64,000 nt of DNA from positions 1,733,106 through 1,797,105 of the forward strand of contig VUYV01000100.1 in assembly GCA_008711295.1 (NCBI GenBank). The letters run 5' to 3'. Shown here piece after piece: positions 26,957-40,500 of the stretch. Numbering within the stretch: position 1 is the stretch's first letter; every line of letters starts with the position of its first letter. This DNA comes from Anarhynchus alexandrinus (taxonomy: Eukaryota > Chordata > Aves > Charadriiformes > Charadriidae). The notes under the pieces were generated by a model. It saw only the letters and a list, made by a program, of their open reading frames with translations, searched no databases and had not been told where the DNA came from. The position numbers were made by a program, and so were the translations under genes.

Positions 26957-27152
26957 TGGTAAGGCACTGGAACAGGTTGCCCCGAGAGGTTGTTGAGGCC
27001 CCATGCCTCGAGGTGTTCAAGGCCAGGCTGGACGTGGCCTTGGGCAACCTGGTCTAGTGGGAGGTGTCCCTGCCTATGGCAGGGGGTTTGGAACTCGATG
27101 ATCTTCAAGGTCCTTTCCAACCTAAACCATTCTATGATTCTATGATTCTATG
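26957..27152 (+). mobile_element. CR1 LINE 3' end, about 195 bp
   Basis: It begins in the C-terminal coding part (AAGGCACTGGAACAGGTTGC) and passes through GTTGTTGAGGCCCCATGCCT and TCTAGTGGGAGGTGTCCCTG to a terminal repeat with three copies of ATTCTATG. Sequence and phrasing are close to the copy at 48.44-48.95 kb, so the two belong to one CR1 group. The neat terminal repeat suggests it is one of the younger copies here. Confidence 0.96.
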
Positions 27153-29144
27153 AAATAAATATAAGCTATGCTATTTCACAGAAAGATTGATGGGCCAGTC
27201 AACCCGATCTAAACAACCACCACCACCTGCACCACTGATAGTCTCACACTAAGCCAGGATAGGCCAATATTCAAAGTTAAATCTTTAGTCAAAGTACGAG
27301 TCATCTGTAGGGCACAGAATGCAAAGTGGGCAGAATATCATTGGTGAGAAGAATCTAGTTTTAGCCTCTGTGTGATGGATAAAAATCAAAAGAAACTACT
27401 ACACTAGCTATATACTATAAACTGGCTCTAACGTCACAGTTAGCCATGATGCATCAGTAAAGTTCTACAGCATTTCACACTTGTCTCTGTTTTTTTACAT
27501 TAGTTTTCAATTTTTCTTCTCTTCGGACAAGAATCATGGATGACAGTAAAGACTTCCACGAACAATGCGTGAGCAGTGCATTGTGTATCAGCAAGGAACA
27601 GAGGAAAACTGCTATGAAATAATTAGAATCCTGCTATAAAGGAAAAAACTTAAAGAAAAAAAGAAAAAAATAATTGAATAAATGAAAGAAGCAAATAAAA
27701 ATCACACATTTTAAGAGACAAAGTATAGAAAAAAAAATTCTGTTTTATTTGATTTTATAATCTTTGAATTACTTTTTATTTATGTAAAGCTAATCAGAGA
27801 AGAAAAAGAAATGCTTAAATTCTGCAAGTGAATTCTATAGGAATACCAACAAAATAAAGAATTTTATGTTACTTTCACAGCTTTTGAAAAAGGGAAGAGA
27901 TATCATTTATTTTAAAAGAGTTAATGTAAATCTTTATCATATGCACTGTAATCTTGATTTTTCACTCTGATTTCCACTCTTTTCTACTTTCCTTTCTTTC
28001 AGAGTCTATTTAGAAAGGTTAGGGCAAAAGCATAAGGAAGAAGGCACACCTTCCTAAAACAATATAAGGAAAAGGGGGGGGGAGGAGGGAGAATCACTTT
28101 CCAGTGTCAACAATTAAATTTTATTTATTTATTTTCTAGTAAAAGATCTTGAGGAAAAACAATTTACGTATTAAAATTTGTGACAGTTCTTACTACAATC
28201 ATATTTTCTCTGCAAAAATGGCAATGCATACATGTGGTTTTGAAACAGTGAAGCTGTTTTATGGTTAAACTAATTAGTAGAGGGCAATTCCCTCAACTTC
28301 AGTGACAATTAAACTTTGAACGCAGTTCATCTGGGATACTTAAAATTCTACCAGAGGAATATTTGACTGAGCCAGCAGGAACCATGCTCAACTTATCTCA
28401 TCTGCCAAGTGTGCAATTTATGTCCAGAGAGGATTTTTCCTTACTGGAACCTATTGAAAGTCCATGAAGTTTAGTATCTCCTAGAGAAAAGCACAAATTA
28501 CTGTAATGGACCCAATCAGTTCTGCTCTGCTGCACTTAGGAAGAAGGTTTACTTTGTAAAGATCAGGTGACACCCTAAAATGTGATTAACTTGCATCTCA
28601 CATAACGTGTGTATCCATAAATGCTACAACTGCTCTCCTCACAAAAAAAATAAATCAAGCCCTTTTATAAAACTCAGTATGGTACATACCTGTGTCATAT
28701 TTTCTAGTAATACATCAAAAACTGACAAGGGATTAAAGAAGTGCACTATTCTTTTGTTGGTTGTAATTCTACGAGGAATCGTCCAGCTTCACAAAAGGAT
28801 TTGAACATAAAAATTTTCAAATAGCCAGCTCCTTCAAAGATGAGTTCTTATGCAAGGCCCTGAACACCAGTGATTTAACAAGGAAAGTTATATCTGTCAT
28901 TTAAAAAGACTACTAACAACATATCTGTATATAAGGTAACCTAAGTATCTTAGCAAATCTGGTATCGTATCCTCAGCACTTCTTTTTAAAAATGTTGCCT
29001 GGTATTTTGATCCTTACAAGAATTTCACACCGGAAAAACAGGAAACAATATAAAAGAAGTATCAAGCAGCAAGACAGAAAATATTTTACTCCCTGAACCA
29101 TATCAAGACATAAGATACCTTGCTAGTGTGGTATGAGCAATTTA
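27153..29144. other. Unique non-coding sequence
   Basis: No gene was recognised and ORFs are 65 aa or less. Simple tracts include an A-rich stretch at 27640-27735 and a nine-G run at 28074-28082 leading into AGG units. Confidence 0.7.
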
Positions 29145-31340
29145 GAAACATGGAACAGTTTAGGTTGGAAGGGACCGTAAAGATCATCTAGATCCAAACC
29201 CCTGCCATGACCAGGGACACTTCCCACTAGACCAGATTGCTCAAAACCCCATCCAGCCTGGCCTTGAACACTTTCAGGGAAGGGGCATGAAAAACTTCTC
29301 TGGGCAACCTCTTCCAGTGCCTCACCAGCACCACAGTAAAGAATTTCTTCCTAATGCCTAAATCTACAATCTTACAGTTTAAAACAATTACCCCTCATCC
29401 TATTGCTACACTACCTAATAAAGAGTCCCTCCACATCTTTCCTGTAGGCCCCCTTTAAGTACTGGAAGACCACTATAAAGTCTTCCTGGAGCCTTCTCTT
29501 CTCCAGGCTGAACAACCCCAACTTTCTCAGCCTGTCTTCACAGCAGAGGTGCTCCAGCCCTCTGATTTTCTTCGTGGCCCTCCTCTGGACCCACTCCAAC
29601 ATGTCCACATCCTTCTTATGTTGGGGGCCCCAGAACTGGACACAATACTCCAGGTGGGGTCTCACAGGAGTAGAGTAGAGGGGTAGAATCCCCTCCCTTG
29701 CCCTGCTGGCCATTCTTCTTTTGATACAGCCCGGCACACTGTTGGCCTTCTGGGCTGCGAATGCACATTGCTGGCTCATATTGAGCTTTTCATCAACAAA
29801 AACACCCAAGTCCTTCTCCACAGGGCCCCTTTCAATCAATTCTCCTGTATTTGTCCTTGGGATTGCCCTGACCTACGTGCAGCACCTTGCACTTCGCCTT
29901 GTTGAACTTCATAAGGTTCGCACAGGCCAGCCTCTCAAGAATGTCAAGGTCCCTCTGGATGGCAATCCTTCTCTATAGTATGTCAACCACACCATGCAGC
30001 TTGGTGTTGTGAGCAAACTTGCTGAGGATGCACTCAATCCCATTGTCCATGTCACCAACAAAGAAGTTGAACAGCACCGGTCCCATTACTGACCCCTGAG
30101 GGATGCCACTCGTCACTGGTCTCCACTTGGACCATTGACCACAACTCTTTGAGTGCGACCATCCAGCCAATTCCTTATCCACTGACTGGTCCATCCATGA
30201 AATCCATGCCTTTCCAATTTGGATACAAGGGTGTTGTGCAGGACAGCGTCAAATGTTTTGCACAAGTCCAAGTAGATGATGTCAGTTGCTCTTCCCTTAT
30301 CCACCAACACTGTAACCCTATCGTAGAAGGCCACCAAATTTGTCAGGAACAATTTGCCCGGCACAATTTGCCCTTAGTGGAGCCATGTTGGCTGTCACCA
30401 ATCACTTCCTTATTTGTGCCTTAGTATAGTTTCCAGGAGGATCTACTCCATGATCTTGAGGGGCACAGAGGTGAGACTGACCAGCCTGTAGTTCTCTGGG
30501 TCTTCCTTTTTTTCCCTTTTTAAAAATGGGTATTATGTTTCCCATTTTCCAGTTAGTGGGAACTTCACCAGACTGCCACGTCTTCTCAAATATTACAGAC
30601 AGTGGCTTGGTAGCTTCATCCGCCAGTTCCCTCAGGACCCATGGATGTATCTCATCAGGTCCCATGGATTTGTGCACCTTCAGGTTCCTCAGAATGTCTT
30701 GAACCTGGTCTTCTACAGTGGGTGGTTCCTCATTCTATCAGTCCCTGCCTTTGCCTTCTGTGACTTGGAAGTGTGGCTAGAGCACTTGCTGGTGAAGACC
30801 AAGGCCAAAAAGTTGTTGAGTATCTCAGCCTTATCCATATCCCAGGTAACCAGGTCTCCCATTTTCTGTTGGAGAGGGCCCACATTTTCCCTAGTTTTCC
30901 TTTTGTCACTGACATACCTATAGAAGCATTTCTTGCTGCCTTTGTTGTCCCTGGCCAGATTTAACTGTATCTGGGCTCTGGCTTTCTTAACGGGATCCCC
31001 ATCTGGTCAGGCAATTTCTCTGTATTCCTCCCCTACTACCTGTCTTTGCTTCCATCCTCTGTAGGCTTCCTTTTTCTGTTTGAGATTGTTCAGGAACTCC
31101 TTGTCCATCAATTCAGGCCTCCTGGCATTTTTGCCTGACTTCCTTTTTGTTGAGATGCATTGCTCCTGAGCTTGGAGGAGGTGGTCCTTGAGTATTAGCC
31201 AGCTTTCTTGTGCCCCTCCTCCCTCCAGGGCTTTATCCCATGGTACAGCAGATCCCTGAAGAAGCCAAAGTCTGGTCTCCTGAAGTCCAGGGTAACAAGC
31301 TTACTGTGCACCCTCCTTGATACCCGAAGGATCTTGAACT
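29145..31340 (-). mobile_element. CR1 LINE, longest copy, about 2.2 kb
   Basis: On the minus strand this copy reads from about 31340 (linker upstream of the reverse transcriptase) to the 3' UTR at 29145. The 3' UTR contains the reverse complement of CAGGGACACTTCCCACTAGACC, which matches the group of the 27-kb and 48.9-kb copies. The terminal repeat is decayed: no clean ATTCTATG array remains at the left edge. The 5' boundary near 31340 is where recognisable CR1 sequence fades into unique AT-rich DNA. The element is broken by several frameshifts but otherwise co-linear. Confidence 0.95.
29411..30915 (-). pseudogene. CR1 ORF2 reverse-transcriptase pseudogene (minus strand)
   Basis: Read from right to left there are five open pieces. 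30730-30915 is the linker with an [24 protein letters not shown] segment. 30402-30677 contains [19 protein letters not shown] and [19 protein letters not shown], then shifts frame at an A-rich stretch, so the YRPVSL-type fingers motif is out of frame. 30113-30364 contains motif A, read as [16 protein letters not shown], with its Asp intact. 29973-30194 overlaps it in another frame and holds motif B ([16 protein letters not shown]) and motif C, which reads FAHNTKL where two adjacent Asp would be needed. 29411-29839 is a long C-terminal piece (142 aa) with [20 protein letters not shown] and [20 protein letters not shown]. Loss of both motif C Asp residues and the frameshifts make it inactive. 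Confidence 0.94.
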
Positions 31341-34300
31341 CCTGCAAATGTTCATATTCAATGTGCAAATTCTATTTATATTCAGCTTTAATTTATTTAG
31401 GAATCAAATCTATCCCTACCCAGAGATTTTCAATGAGGGTTGCATTAATCTCTTAAAAAAAGGATTAACAGCTGTAGACAGAAGTACTCATCAAAGTTAA
31501 TTTTAAAATACTGGCCATTATATTAGTCAACCTTAGCAAGTAGAATTACTGTCATTCATATCTACCACAAATATTTCTCAAAGGATTCCTCTTTGTTAGA
31601 AGGGTTGTTGAAAAAATAAAGTGCAAAAGAAAAGTACAGGGAGGAAAGAAGAGATCACAATCTTCATTTTAATTATTCTATATAATTATATATTGCTGTA
31701 ATTGTTTACAAAGTCTGGATTTTATAGGAAGCAGGTTTTTTCTAAGTCCAACTGTAGTCTAGTGATAACCATCATTATTTACAATCTGAAACATGTGGAA
31801 CTTGTAGTCATCTTGATACCTTTAGATATACACAAACTCTAGTCTCTGACAGAGAGAGAATTACATTTCCACCTTGTAGTGATGCAAGGTCACGATGCTT
31901 ACTCCAGTGAATTGGTGATGTGGATACTAAATGAAGCTTCTCTTGGCACTTCCAGTCTTAGCAAGTCCTAGGTCTTCATCTCCTCTCTCTGGATTTTCTC
32001 TCTAAGTGCCTAATTTCAGACACAGCACCTGAAACAGTAATAACAGTCTAACTTGATAAGATCTAGACTAAGAGACAGACACTATGTGCATTCTGCAAGA
32101 CAGATGTGTTCTGTGATACACCAACAATGCAAATTCATACATTTTGTGTACAAACTTAGATTATACATCGTTCCTTCACCTGTCCTTTTAGAAAGAAAAG
32201 TGAGCTCAGGGAGACGCAAGGAGCTGTGGGATGCTCTAAAGGTCCCAAGTCTGGAAACTAAAGTGTTTCTGACTATTATAGGAACACAACCAGAAAAGTC
32301 CTTGTCCAGTCTTTGTGTAGCTTCTGAAGTGGATACTGAGAATTTCAGGAATGCTCTTTCACAGAGATCTGGCTATGTGGTCCTATTGTTTGCCCCCAGA
32401 TGGCCTAAACAGGAAGAGCATAAGACTTAGCACAGTAACAATTTTCCTGTTTGCCTATGCAACTTATTTTATGTATCTTGATAGTCTGATAGATACTGAG
32501 CTTCCGTTCCTACATTTCCAATTCCTGTTATACATTCACAGATTTGTATAGACAACCCCCGCTCCTCAAATTAGATGCTCTCATACATACTGTCCTTGTT
32601 TGTTTATACTATGTCCTTGGACGCTCTTTGGCTTTCTTGTTCCTTGGGATGGCCAGCAGAATAGTGTATAGTGCTCAGTACCCAAATATAAAATTCAAGT
32701 TCCTAGCCTCAAGATCTCAAGACGTTTTAAAAGCCATTTGACAGCTTTGGAAACCTACCCACTTACTGTGGAGGATGTGTATACAAAATTCCATTTTAAC
32801 AGATGGGGTATATATGAGTAAAATTTAGTTACCTACACACAGATTTGATTGAGTTTTCCTTATGTTAGTAAAATTGTTTGCATGCAGAAGTGGAACATAC
32901 ACATGGGAAAGATGTTCTTTAGAACTCAGAAAAAGCTGATATGATTCCACAAGGTTGCTGTGCTTTAACCCCTTACCAGAGCCTTAATCCTCTGACTCTC
33001 CTGTCTGTGCTTCTGAAACAGTTCTTTATGATCATTCATGCTACTCTTCTTTTTCAAATTCTGCCTCCAAGAAGTGCCACTTATTCTATTTGTTTAATTA
33101 CTTCAGTTCCAGTTAATTACCCAGTGTACTCAATATATTCCTTAGTCTGTTACCTCTAGAATGAGATTAAGGCCTTGTCAAGCACTGGCAGAGAGATTGC
33201 AAAGCAATCACCCAATTTCACTGCTACAGGATAAAAAGTGGACAAGCTTCAGTCATGATTGTTACATACGAAAGTATAATTTCAGGGTAATCTCTTGGAA
33301 AATGCGATGTAGTAAGGAACACAATTAAAATAGTAGTGACTTTATTTTCATGTGGCTGTTCTTAGTAGGACGTATGCATCATTTTGTCACAGTTCTGCTA
33401 GCGAATATCTAAACTATTCCTCTTTATGATGGAATCTTTTTGTGTAGTATCAACTTAAAGTCGCAGCCACAAAATTTCCAGTGTTTCTCTCTGCTCTTGA
33501 AGATTTACATCCATCCTCCCCAGCCATGGCCACATGCAGATTTTTTTACGAGAAGTGTATACCACCATTCTACATGTTTCACCTAATCCCAGCCAGTGAT
33601 CAAATGTATAGAATGAAGAGAATTGTACATCTGAAATGAATTTGGCCTGATGATTCATGTGCTATTGGTTAACACTGAATGGAATCAGCATTGGAAGGAA
33701 ATTGCTCTGGTGGCACCAGGCCATTCAGACCACGGCTGTTGTATTTCCTAGGTCTCACCCTCCAAGGATTACTCGTACCTTACAGAGCAAAACAACAGCT
33801 GTGTAACACATTTAAACTCCACTGTATACACACATTATTGCTGTTTTCCTCTTTACTGCCTACCCACAAACCCTTAGTGCCAACAGTCCCCAAACCCAGT
33901 AACACCAGGAGGGTCAGAATGCATCTCAAATTGCTGAGAGAAAGGGAAGAATGGTAAATTTACACTGACATGGCTACTCTCAGGTAGGACAGACTTTGAG
34001 CAATAATTTCAAGCCTTCCTTTCTCCAGCCTTCTACTCTTCTGGCTGGGTTTGGGTTGCATTTCAGGGTGGACTATCACTATATCTTAACTATATAGTGA
34101 TATAAAAAATAAGCTCTAGAGTAAGACTATCATTCACACAACCTGGGGTCTGATTTTTCTGCAGTTTTTCCCCTTTTATTGCAGTGCAAACAAGCTCACA
34201 ATGAAATGTCAAATCAGTAGCTTTTCAGTATCACAAAACAAATTGACTTCAATGAAAATAGGTGGTCAAAGAGATGCAAAAACTGTGCCTACTGTAACAC

Positions 34301-37074
34301 TCACATAAGAAAAAGCAGATCTCACCTTTGAAATCTGCTGTCCTGAACTGTCCCGTTTATTCCTACCAAATAGTTGGAGAAAACATTATCTCCTTCCTGT
34401 CAGAAGTAGCTTAAAACTAACCAGAAGCATAATGCAAGTTTGGGGAGGGAGAAGAAGGTGTGGAGGAAAACAGTGACACAATAGCACTGAAGAAAGACGA
34501 GGTTTGTATGACATTTCCTAGAACAAACTTCTTAAACCTGAAGGAAACTGAGTGCATCCCACATGTCCTGTAAGTGAATGTTCTCAGAACCATTCAGGAG
34601 ATGTTCAGCTCGATTCAGCCTTTCTTGCACTTGACTACTGTGTCAAGCTGCTGTGTGCTGCTAAAAAGTTGTCAGGTTCAGCACAGGCACGGTTGTATTT
34701 CATAGATGAAAAAACTTATTTAAGGATCCTACCCTGCTGAGTGCATGATATTCATATAATGCAAGCTAATATCGCGAATAGTGGATATATTTTAGGGATG
34801 AGAAGAGTGAGAAAGATTACAAAAAAAAAAAAAGAGTGAGAAAGATTTACAAATGATTTTGTAAAACTGAAACAAAATAATCGCACTAAAAATACCCTTT
34901 CCCATTCAAAAGTTACCAATTTTTTGTTTTAGCAGGTGAAATTGAATACAAGACAAAGATAATCACAAGGTATTTTGGTATTTTGGGTTTATTTTGGGTT
35001 TTTTTGTGTTGTTTTTATTTTTTTCAAATTCTCACAGCTTTCATTAAAAGTTCTCTTTCTTCACAATTTTTTTATTTGTTCTCTCCCTTCCAGAAATGCA
35101 CATATTGGACCTTATTGGTCCGGGTGTCCTTAATTCTCAGATCCATTTTTGTAATCGACAATTAGCCCTTTTAGTCAGTAGAAAACCCCTTTGCTATACT
35201 TATACACTAGTTCTTTTAAATAACTTCCCCCTTTTCTTCCCTTGAGATCGTGTTAAACTTGCTCAGCAATCAGCCTCCCAGGTATGCACCCTTAGAGCCC
35301 CAAGTCACAGGAAAATGACTGGGATGGGTATGTTCTCTTTTGAGTCTGGCATCCGAACAGAAACTCATAAAAACTGTCTGTATTGTAATGCCACATGAAA
35401 AGGAGCTTCCCTTCTGACTAGCCAACATGTTTCTGCATCTCTGCAGACAGCCAAGATTAATAAAAGTTTAACCACTAAATTTTCAACAATGCATCTATTC
35501 ATTAGAAGGAGGAGGGGAGGCATAACTTCACCACAAAAGACTGTGTTGCACTAAGGCTAATAAAACAGAGGTATCAATTTACACGGAGCAGGCAGAGATT
35601 GGTTGTAAAGACAGGTACATTTTCATGCATGCCATAGGGCTGGAAACTCTTTTCAAAGAAGAAAATTTGACAGTGACTGACATGCAGCACAGGTATAATT
35701 AATAAGAACAAGAATACTTGAGCTCTATTGTTACTTCTTAAGTACTGTCAAAAAAACCCCCATTTTTACACTTCCAATCAGATCTGTAACAAAAAATCAT
35801 TGTGTCCTTTCTTTGTCAACAGTGATAGCTGTATTTTTATAGTTAAGAGGATACCAGTTTCATGTTTGTGTGATTATGGTGACTTTTTTCCGACCCAATG
35901 CAGAAAACGATTCAAAAATAAGTTTCCTATAGATAGGCTTTCTATTGTGCATCTGATGGGAGAATGTGGAGAAATTACGAACCAGTTGTCTGTTAGAGAT
36001 ATCGTATAACCTAAGCAATTTCACAAATGCAAACTGCAGATGCTAATGGAAAACTGCACAGGCAAATCCTGGAATGAATACCCCCCTGGCACAGTTTCCA
36101 TTTTCTTGAAACAATCACTGTGTTACTCTGCCGTTGCTGCAACTTCTGTGGGCAATGCAAATCTGTATATGAGTCTGAAACAAAGCTACAAAGGAAAAGT
36201 ACATTGTCTTGGATGCTTCAACAAGTTAAAGATTTTGAATTGAGTGTTGAAAGTTTACAATTTTTTTTTGAATGTGCAGATTTGCAAGTACGTTTTTATG
36301 GAAAGAGACAATAACCTCTTTGCACCAGTATACTTCTCCATCTTAGGAGTTGTTTTTTTCCCCCGCTGTATTCATTTTTTACATAGAAATATGACATGAC
36401 TTGTCAATACACCTGTAATATTGCAAATATATCAAGAATTGTGATATTCCCAAAAATGGGGATATAGCATAGGTTTATATGGGCATGTATACATATGCCT
36501 CTGTAAGCTAGTGAGATATTTTCACATTCACTGTGCTGCCTTCTGAGAAGATCGGGGAAATAAAACCCAAAGGTTTAAAAAAGAAATCTGTACCCTTCTC
36601 ACCACTTTTTTAAAGAGAAAACAGCAGATTTTGAACTGTAGGCTATATATCATTTTTCTATTGATCAATGGATCAGTGGAAAGCATGCTGTTTGCAATCT
36701 TGCTTAGGTTACCATCTGAGTCGGAAAAGGCATTGTTCTCCTTGACACTTTTTTCTGTAATGGCACCTTATGGAGAAGGAATGTCCATCCTCATTCTTGA
36801 GACTTTGTGTCAGTGTCTCTTGTGGAGAGTCTGAGCAGTCCATCTGACTACACATACCGATAACACTCTTTCAAACACATTTGTGCGCACTCCACAATAT
36901 CACGAGGATGTTTGCTGACAAAGGTTTAACGCCTAATGTTTGTAAATACAGAGATTCTTCCCACTCCAAAAGACAAAATTACACTGTGACAAATTTTTGC
37001 AATCTGTCTTTGTGCTCATCTCTACCTGTCAATTCTGAGGACAGGAAAAACATCAAGAATATTGTAACCGATTT
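31341..37074. other. Unique non-coding sequence
   Basis: No gene was recognised. The longest ORF (125 aa, plus, 32053-32430) starts at TTG and has no known motif. Two overlapping ORFs near 35.7-36.3 kb are also unassigned. A poly(A) run with flanking direct repeats lies at 34803-34847. An 11-bp perfect hairpin (34074-34084 against 34092-34102) is too short to interpret. Confidence 0.65.
34803..34847. repeat. 16-bp direct repeats flanking a poly(A) run
   Basis: AAGAGTGAGAAAGATT occurs at 34803-34818 and again at 34832-34847 without mismatch, with AC and a run of A between the copies. This looks like a target-site duplication around a tail-only insertion, or a slippage-driven tandem duplication. 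The insert itself is too short to name. Confidence 0.9.
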
Positions 37075-37528
37075 TAAGTCCCTCATTATGAGAAGGATGT
37101 CGATAAACTAATGCAAGTTCAGCAGAGGCTGCCAATATGACTGGAGTACTTGCCCTGAGAAAAGAGGCCGAGGGTCTAGGGAATGTTCAGTCTGGAGAAG
37201 AGGCAGCTTTGGTGGTACTTAACATTTACGTGGGGGATATGAAGAAGATGGGGCCAGACTCCTCACCATGGTATTTATCAGAAGGATGACAGACAGGTCT
37301 AAATTTAAACAAGAGTGGTTCAAACTAGATGTAAGGACAAATTTTTTCTTCATGAGGACAATCAAGCATTAGAAGAGGTAGTGCAGAGAAGTTAAGCAGT
37401 CTCCATCCTTGGAAGTCCTAAAGATCAGACTAGATGCAAACACTGATTTCATATCTACTGCATTGAGCAGGGGCTTGGACTAGAGATCTCCTGAGCTCCC
37501 TTCCAACCTGAATTATCCTATGATTTAC
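37075..37528 (+). mobile_element. Old, diverged CR1 LINE 3' fragment
   Basis: The co-linear CR1 pieces are all diverged: TCCCTCATTATGAGAAGGATG (from the YCVQFW/KKD region), GGAGTACTTGCCCTGAGAAAAGAGG, GATGGGGCCAGACTCC, then GGGGCTTGGACTAGAGATCTCC and CTTCCAACCTGAATTATCCTATGATT at the 3' end. Numerous stops and indels mean no usable ORF remains. It appears to be the oldest CR1 copy in the window, and its 3' end most resembles the 21.9-kb and 41.8-kb group. Confidence 0.85.
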
Positions 37529-40500
37529 TGATCTCTACTGAATGTGATTTAGCTGTCTATATTTCAAATTTATATTCATAAAAAAGACAAAAGAGTTTTG
37601 ACCTCTTAATTTTAGATGAACGTCTATTATTTTCATGATATTATGCAAAACTAAAACAACTGANCTCTATTATTTTCAGTTCTTGAACAAACATGATATT
37701 ATGCAAAACTAAAACAACTGAGCAGCTGAATAGTTGAGGTTTCTTGTCATAATCACTGTTAACTGCCATGAAAACAAATACATCTAGTCAGATCCTAGCA
37801 TGCTTCCATCCAAACCCTTCAGCCTTTTGGGACAGGGTAACAGCCATGCTTTTTATTCTGTGAGAGTTTTTTGGATGTAATCTTGAGAATGGTTGATTGA
37901 TGTAGTGTTTATTGTAACTCTAGTGTTGTTTTCTTATTTAATAAAAATGAAGTTTCAATTAAGTATTAACCCTTTTACTCAATGTCTGTAGAAGTCCGTC
38001 ACTCCCCACTAAACTTTTCTCTTGTGTTTCCTGTAGCTCCTATTTTGTTTTTTTTTCCCAGTAGTGATAAATTTTAGGTTTCAAGAGTAAAGGAACATTA
38101 TGAGTATAGGGTGGCTGACACCTGATCTTCAATTTGAAAGGAAATACTGAAATTTTAATAATGCATTTACTGTTCTGAAACAGAACGAAAGGAAGATAAA
38201 AATAACGAAGTCCCATAAAATGGTACTGTGAAGAAAAAAAAACAGATTAAAGTTTCTCTTTTTGAATTGACGTTTGCATCTCTTGCATTCTACATAGAAA
38301 GATCACATGGAATAAAAAAATGGAAACCATTGGCCATGCCATCTTTCTGTCTATGCTTCTATACGAAGCTGAAAAAAGTCCTTGAATAGTGTAAACATCA
38401 CTTAGCAACAACTGAAACCAATAGGTGTTGTCGACATTCCTTTCACAGCAGTCACTAGAAAGAAAATTCACTCTTTCCCAGCTGAAACCACGACAGTTGT
38501 CTGTTGGCAAGAAGTGATCTGTCTATGATAGTGAAGGGTTTGTTGTCCTGTCTTATTTGTTTTTACATTTGTTCTTAGTCCTTAGTTAACTACAATACTC
38601 CCAAAAAGTGATGACACAGTGCTCTACAGTTCAGACTAGGATCATGCTACACATGTTTAATGAAGACGGCATTGAACGTTTGGGACATATTACCTAGGAT
38701 GCAGTAAATCTTTTATGCCATGAAATGAAGTAGTTTCAACACTTCAAATCAAGTTTAGATATGTTTGGTTGCCTCTTTAAAACATTATGAAATTATGGCT
38801 TTCACTCTGAAATTTGTTGTCTTATAGTCTCTTAGTCATTAGGTTAAGATGTAAATGCCCTTTTTGGGCCTTAAAATCTACTGACCTGAAAAGTAATACA
38901 GATAATTTGGATACTAGAGGTGCAGATCTGTTCAGAATAACTGTTTAAACTTCTCTGTTTCCTGCAATAGGCTGATATTCAGCTCCTTTTTTCAAACTGC
39001 ATTTGCCAATGTACACCGATTATTTCCTGTCTTACAAATAATTTGATGTTCATATTACTTCTCAAACCATTTCCAGTTGGTTCTCTCTGCTGTTCTCCAT
39101 TTCTGAATAAGGAAAGCACTATTCGTAAAATATAGCCTAACAAACAGTTAATAATACCAATCTGAAAAGTGACTCTTTAATAGCTCCTATTAAGGAAGCA
39201 AAAACAAAGTGATATAATCCTGCTATTCATAACCTCTTCATGAATAGCCAATGAGGGTGATTGTAAGAGAAACTGTAAGCTGATGGCTCATGGCTGGGGC
39301 TCATCATAAGTAAATAAATATACAGTGTATGTGATTCTCACACACTTTCCCCTTCATGACTTTGGACTGTAGTACATTTGTCTCTCTTTCTTAATCCTCA
39401 GTGACTTAAAAACAACAACCACGTATGCAATGAACAGCAACTCATTGTAATTGCAGGTGATGGGTGTGAGCCAGATTTGTATAATGTCATTGATTCTGCT
39501 ATTAGGATAGCAGTAATATAAAACTTAAGAGCTTACACTCCACCATCCATCTGTGAGCAGACCTGCACGCTAACTTTTCTATAAAGTCAATAGGAAAGGG
39601 AGGGAGCTTCTTAAAAATGACTGGTGCAAAATATCTTCATGGCAGAATAAACCATTTTGGAACAGATTTTGCATAGTTGCTTGGGAGTTTTACCTTTTCC
39701 TATTTCTACTTTTAAGTATTTATACAAAGACTTCCCCATGAGAGTTTACTGGGTTGAATGCATAAAGAACACTTAAGTCTTTTAAATGGCATTTCAAGCT
39801 GTAAAATTCATTCTTCTTTCATTATTTCCCTACTCATTGGGTCTTCATTTAATCGAAGATACTAAAATATACAGATTCTTTACTTACAGAGAACTGGTTC
39901 AGACAAATGCTTAATGCCCAAACAGCCACAAGGCATTGGAATGCATACCATCTGTTTTCTTCCATCCCCTGTGTTTATATAGCCAGCTTTCCCAACGTAA
40001 TCGACTTATTCACTAGGAAAATAAACTGTGATACCTATCTGCCAATTCTATTTGTCCATCTGTCTACCTGTCTGTCAGACCCTATCTGCAAGAAGGGATT
40101 AAAAGGGTAAGATTTTTTTGGATAATTTTGAATACACATAAATTTAATATAAATATGTTTTCATGATTATAGGATATTTTTAATTCTTCCTATTAAAAGT
40201 CACCAACAAATCCCTGCGATTATTTTATGAAAGAAGAAAAGAATATATCTGTAACTTTAAATAATCATACTGAAATTTTAAAACATTGAAGTCTTAAGCA
40301 AGTATCCGTTTATATACATTTTTATCAACACTTGTTGCCACTTAACATGAATAGAGAAAGCTGGATTTGGTCTATTACATTCTAAAATGAATATGGCTAA
40401 GCTAAGAATTAAATTCTGAACCACGTGAGTAGTTCTTTTGATTTCTTTGGGATGCTTCTTGTGTAAAATTGGGCATTTGATTTACTGCAAAGACAAAAAT

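Noticed and set aside
32053..32430. 125-aa plus-strand ORF, the longest plus-strand one outside repeats
   Set aside because: It opens at TTG, has no recognisable motif and no convincing exon boundaries. Such a length is expected by chance in 64 kb read in six frames.
34074..34102. Perfect 11-bp hairpin with a 7-nt loop
   Set aside because: It is AT-rich and short, and many such hairpins are expected by chance. The same applies to the 9-bp hairpin at 60706-60729 and the palindrome at 22914-22927.
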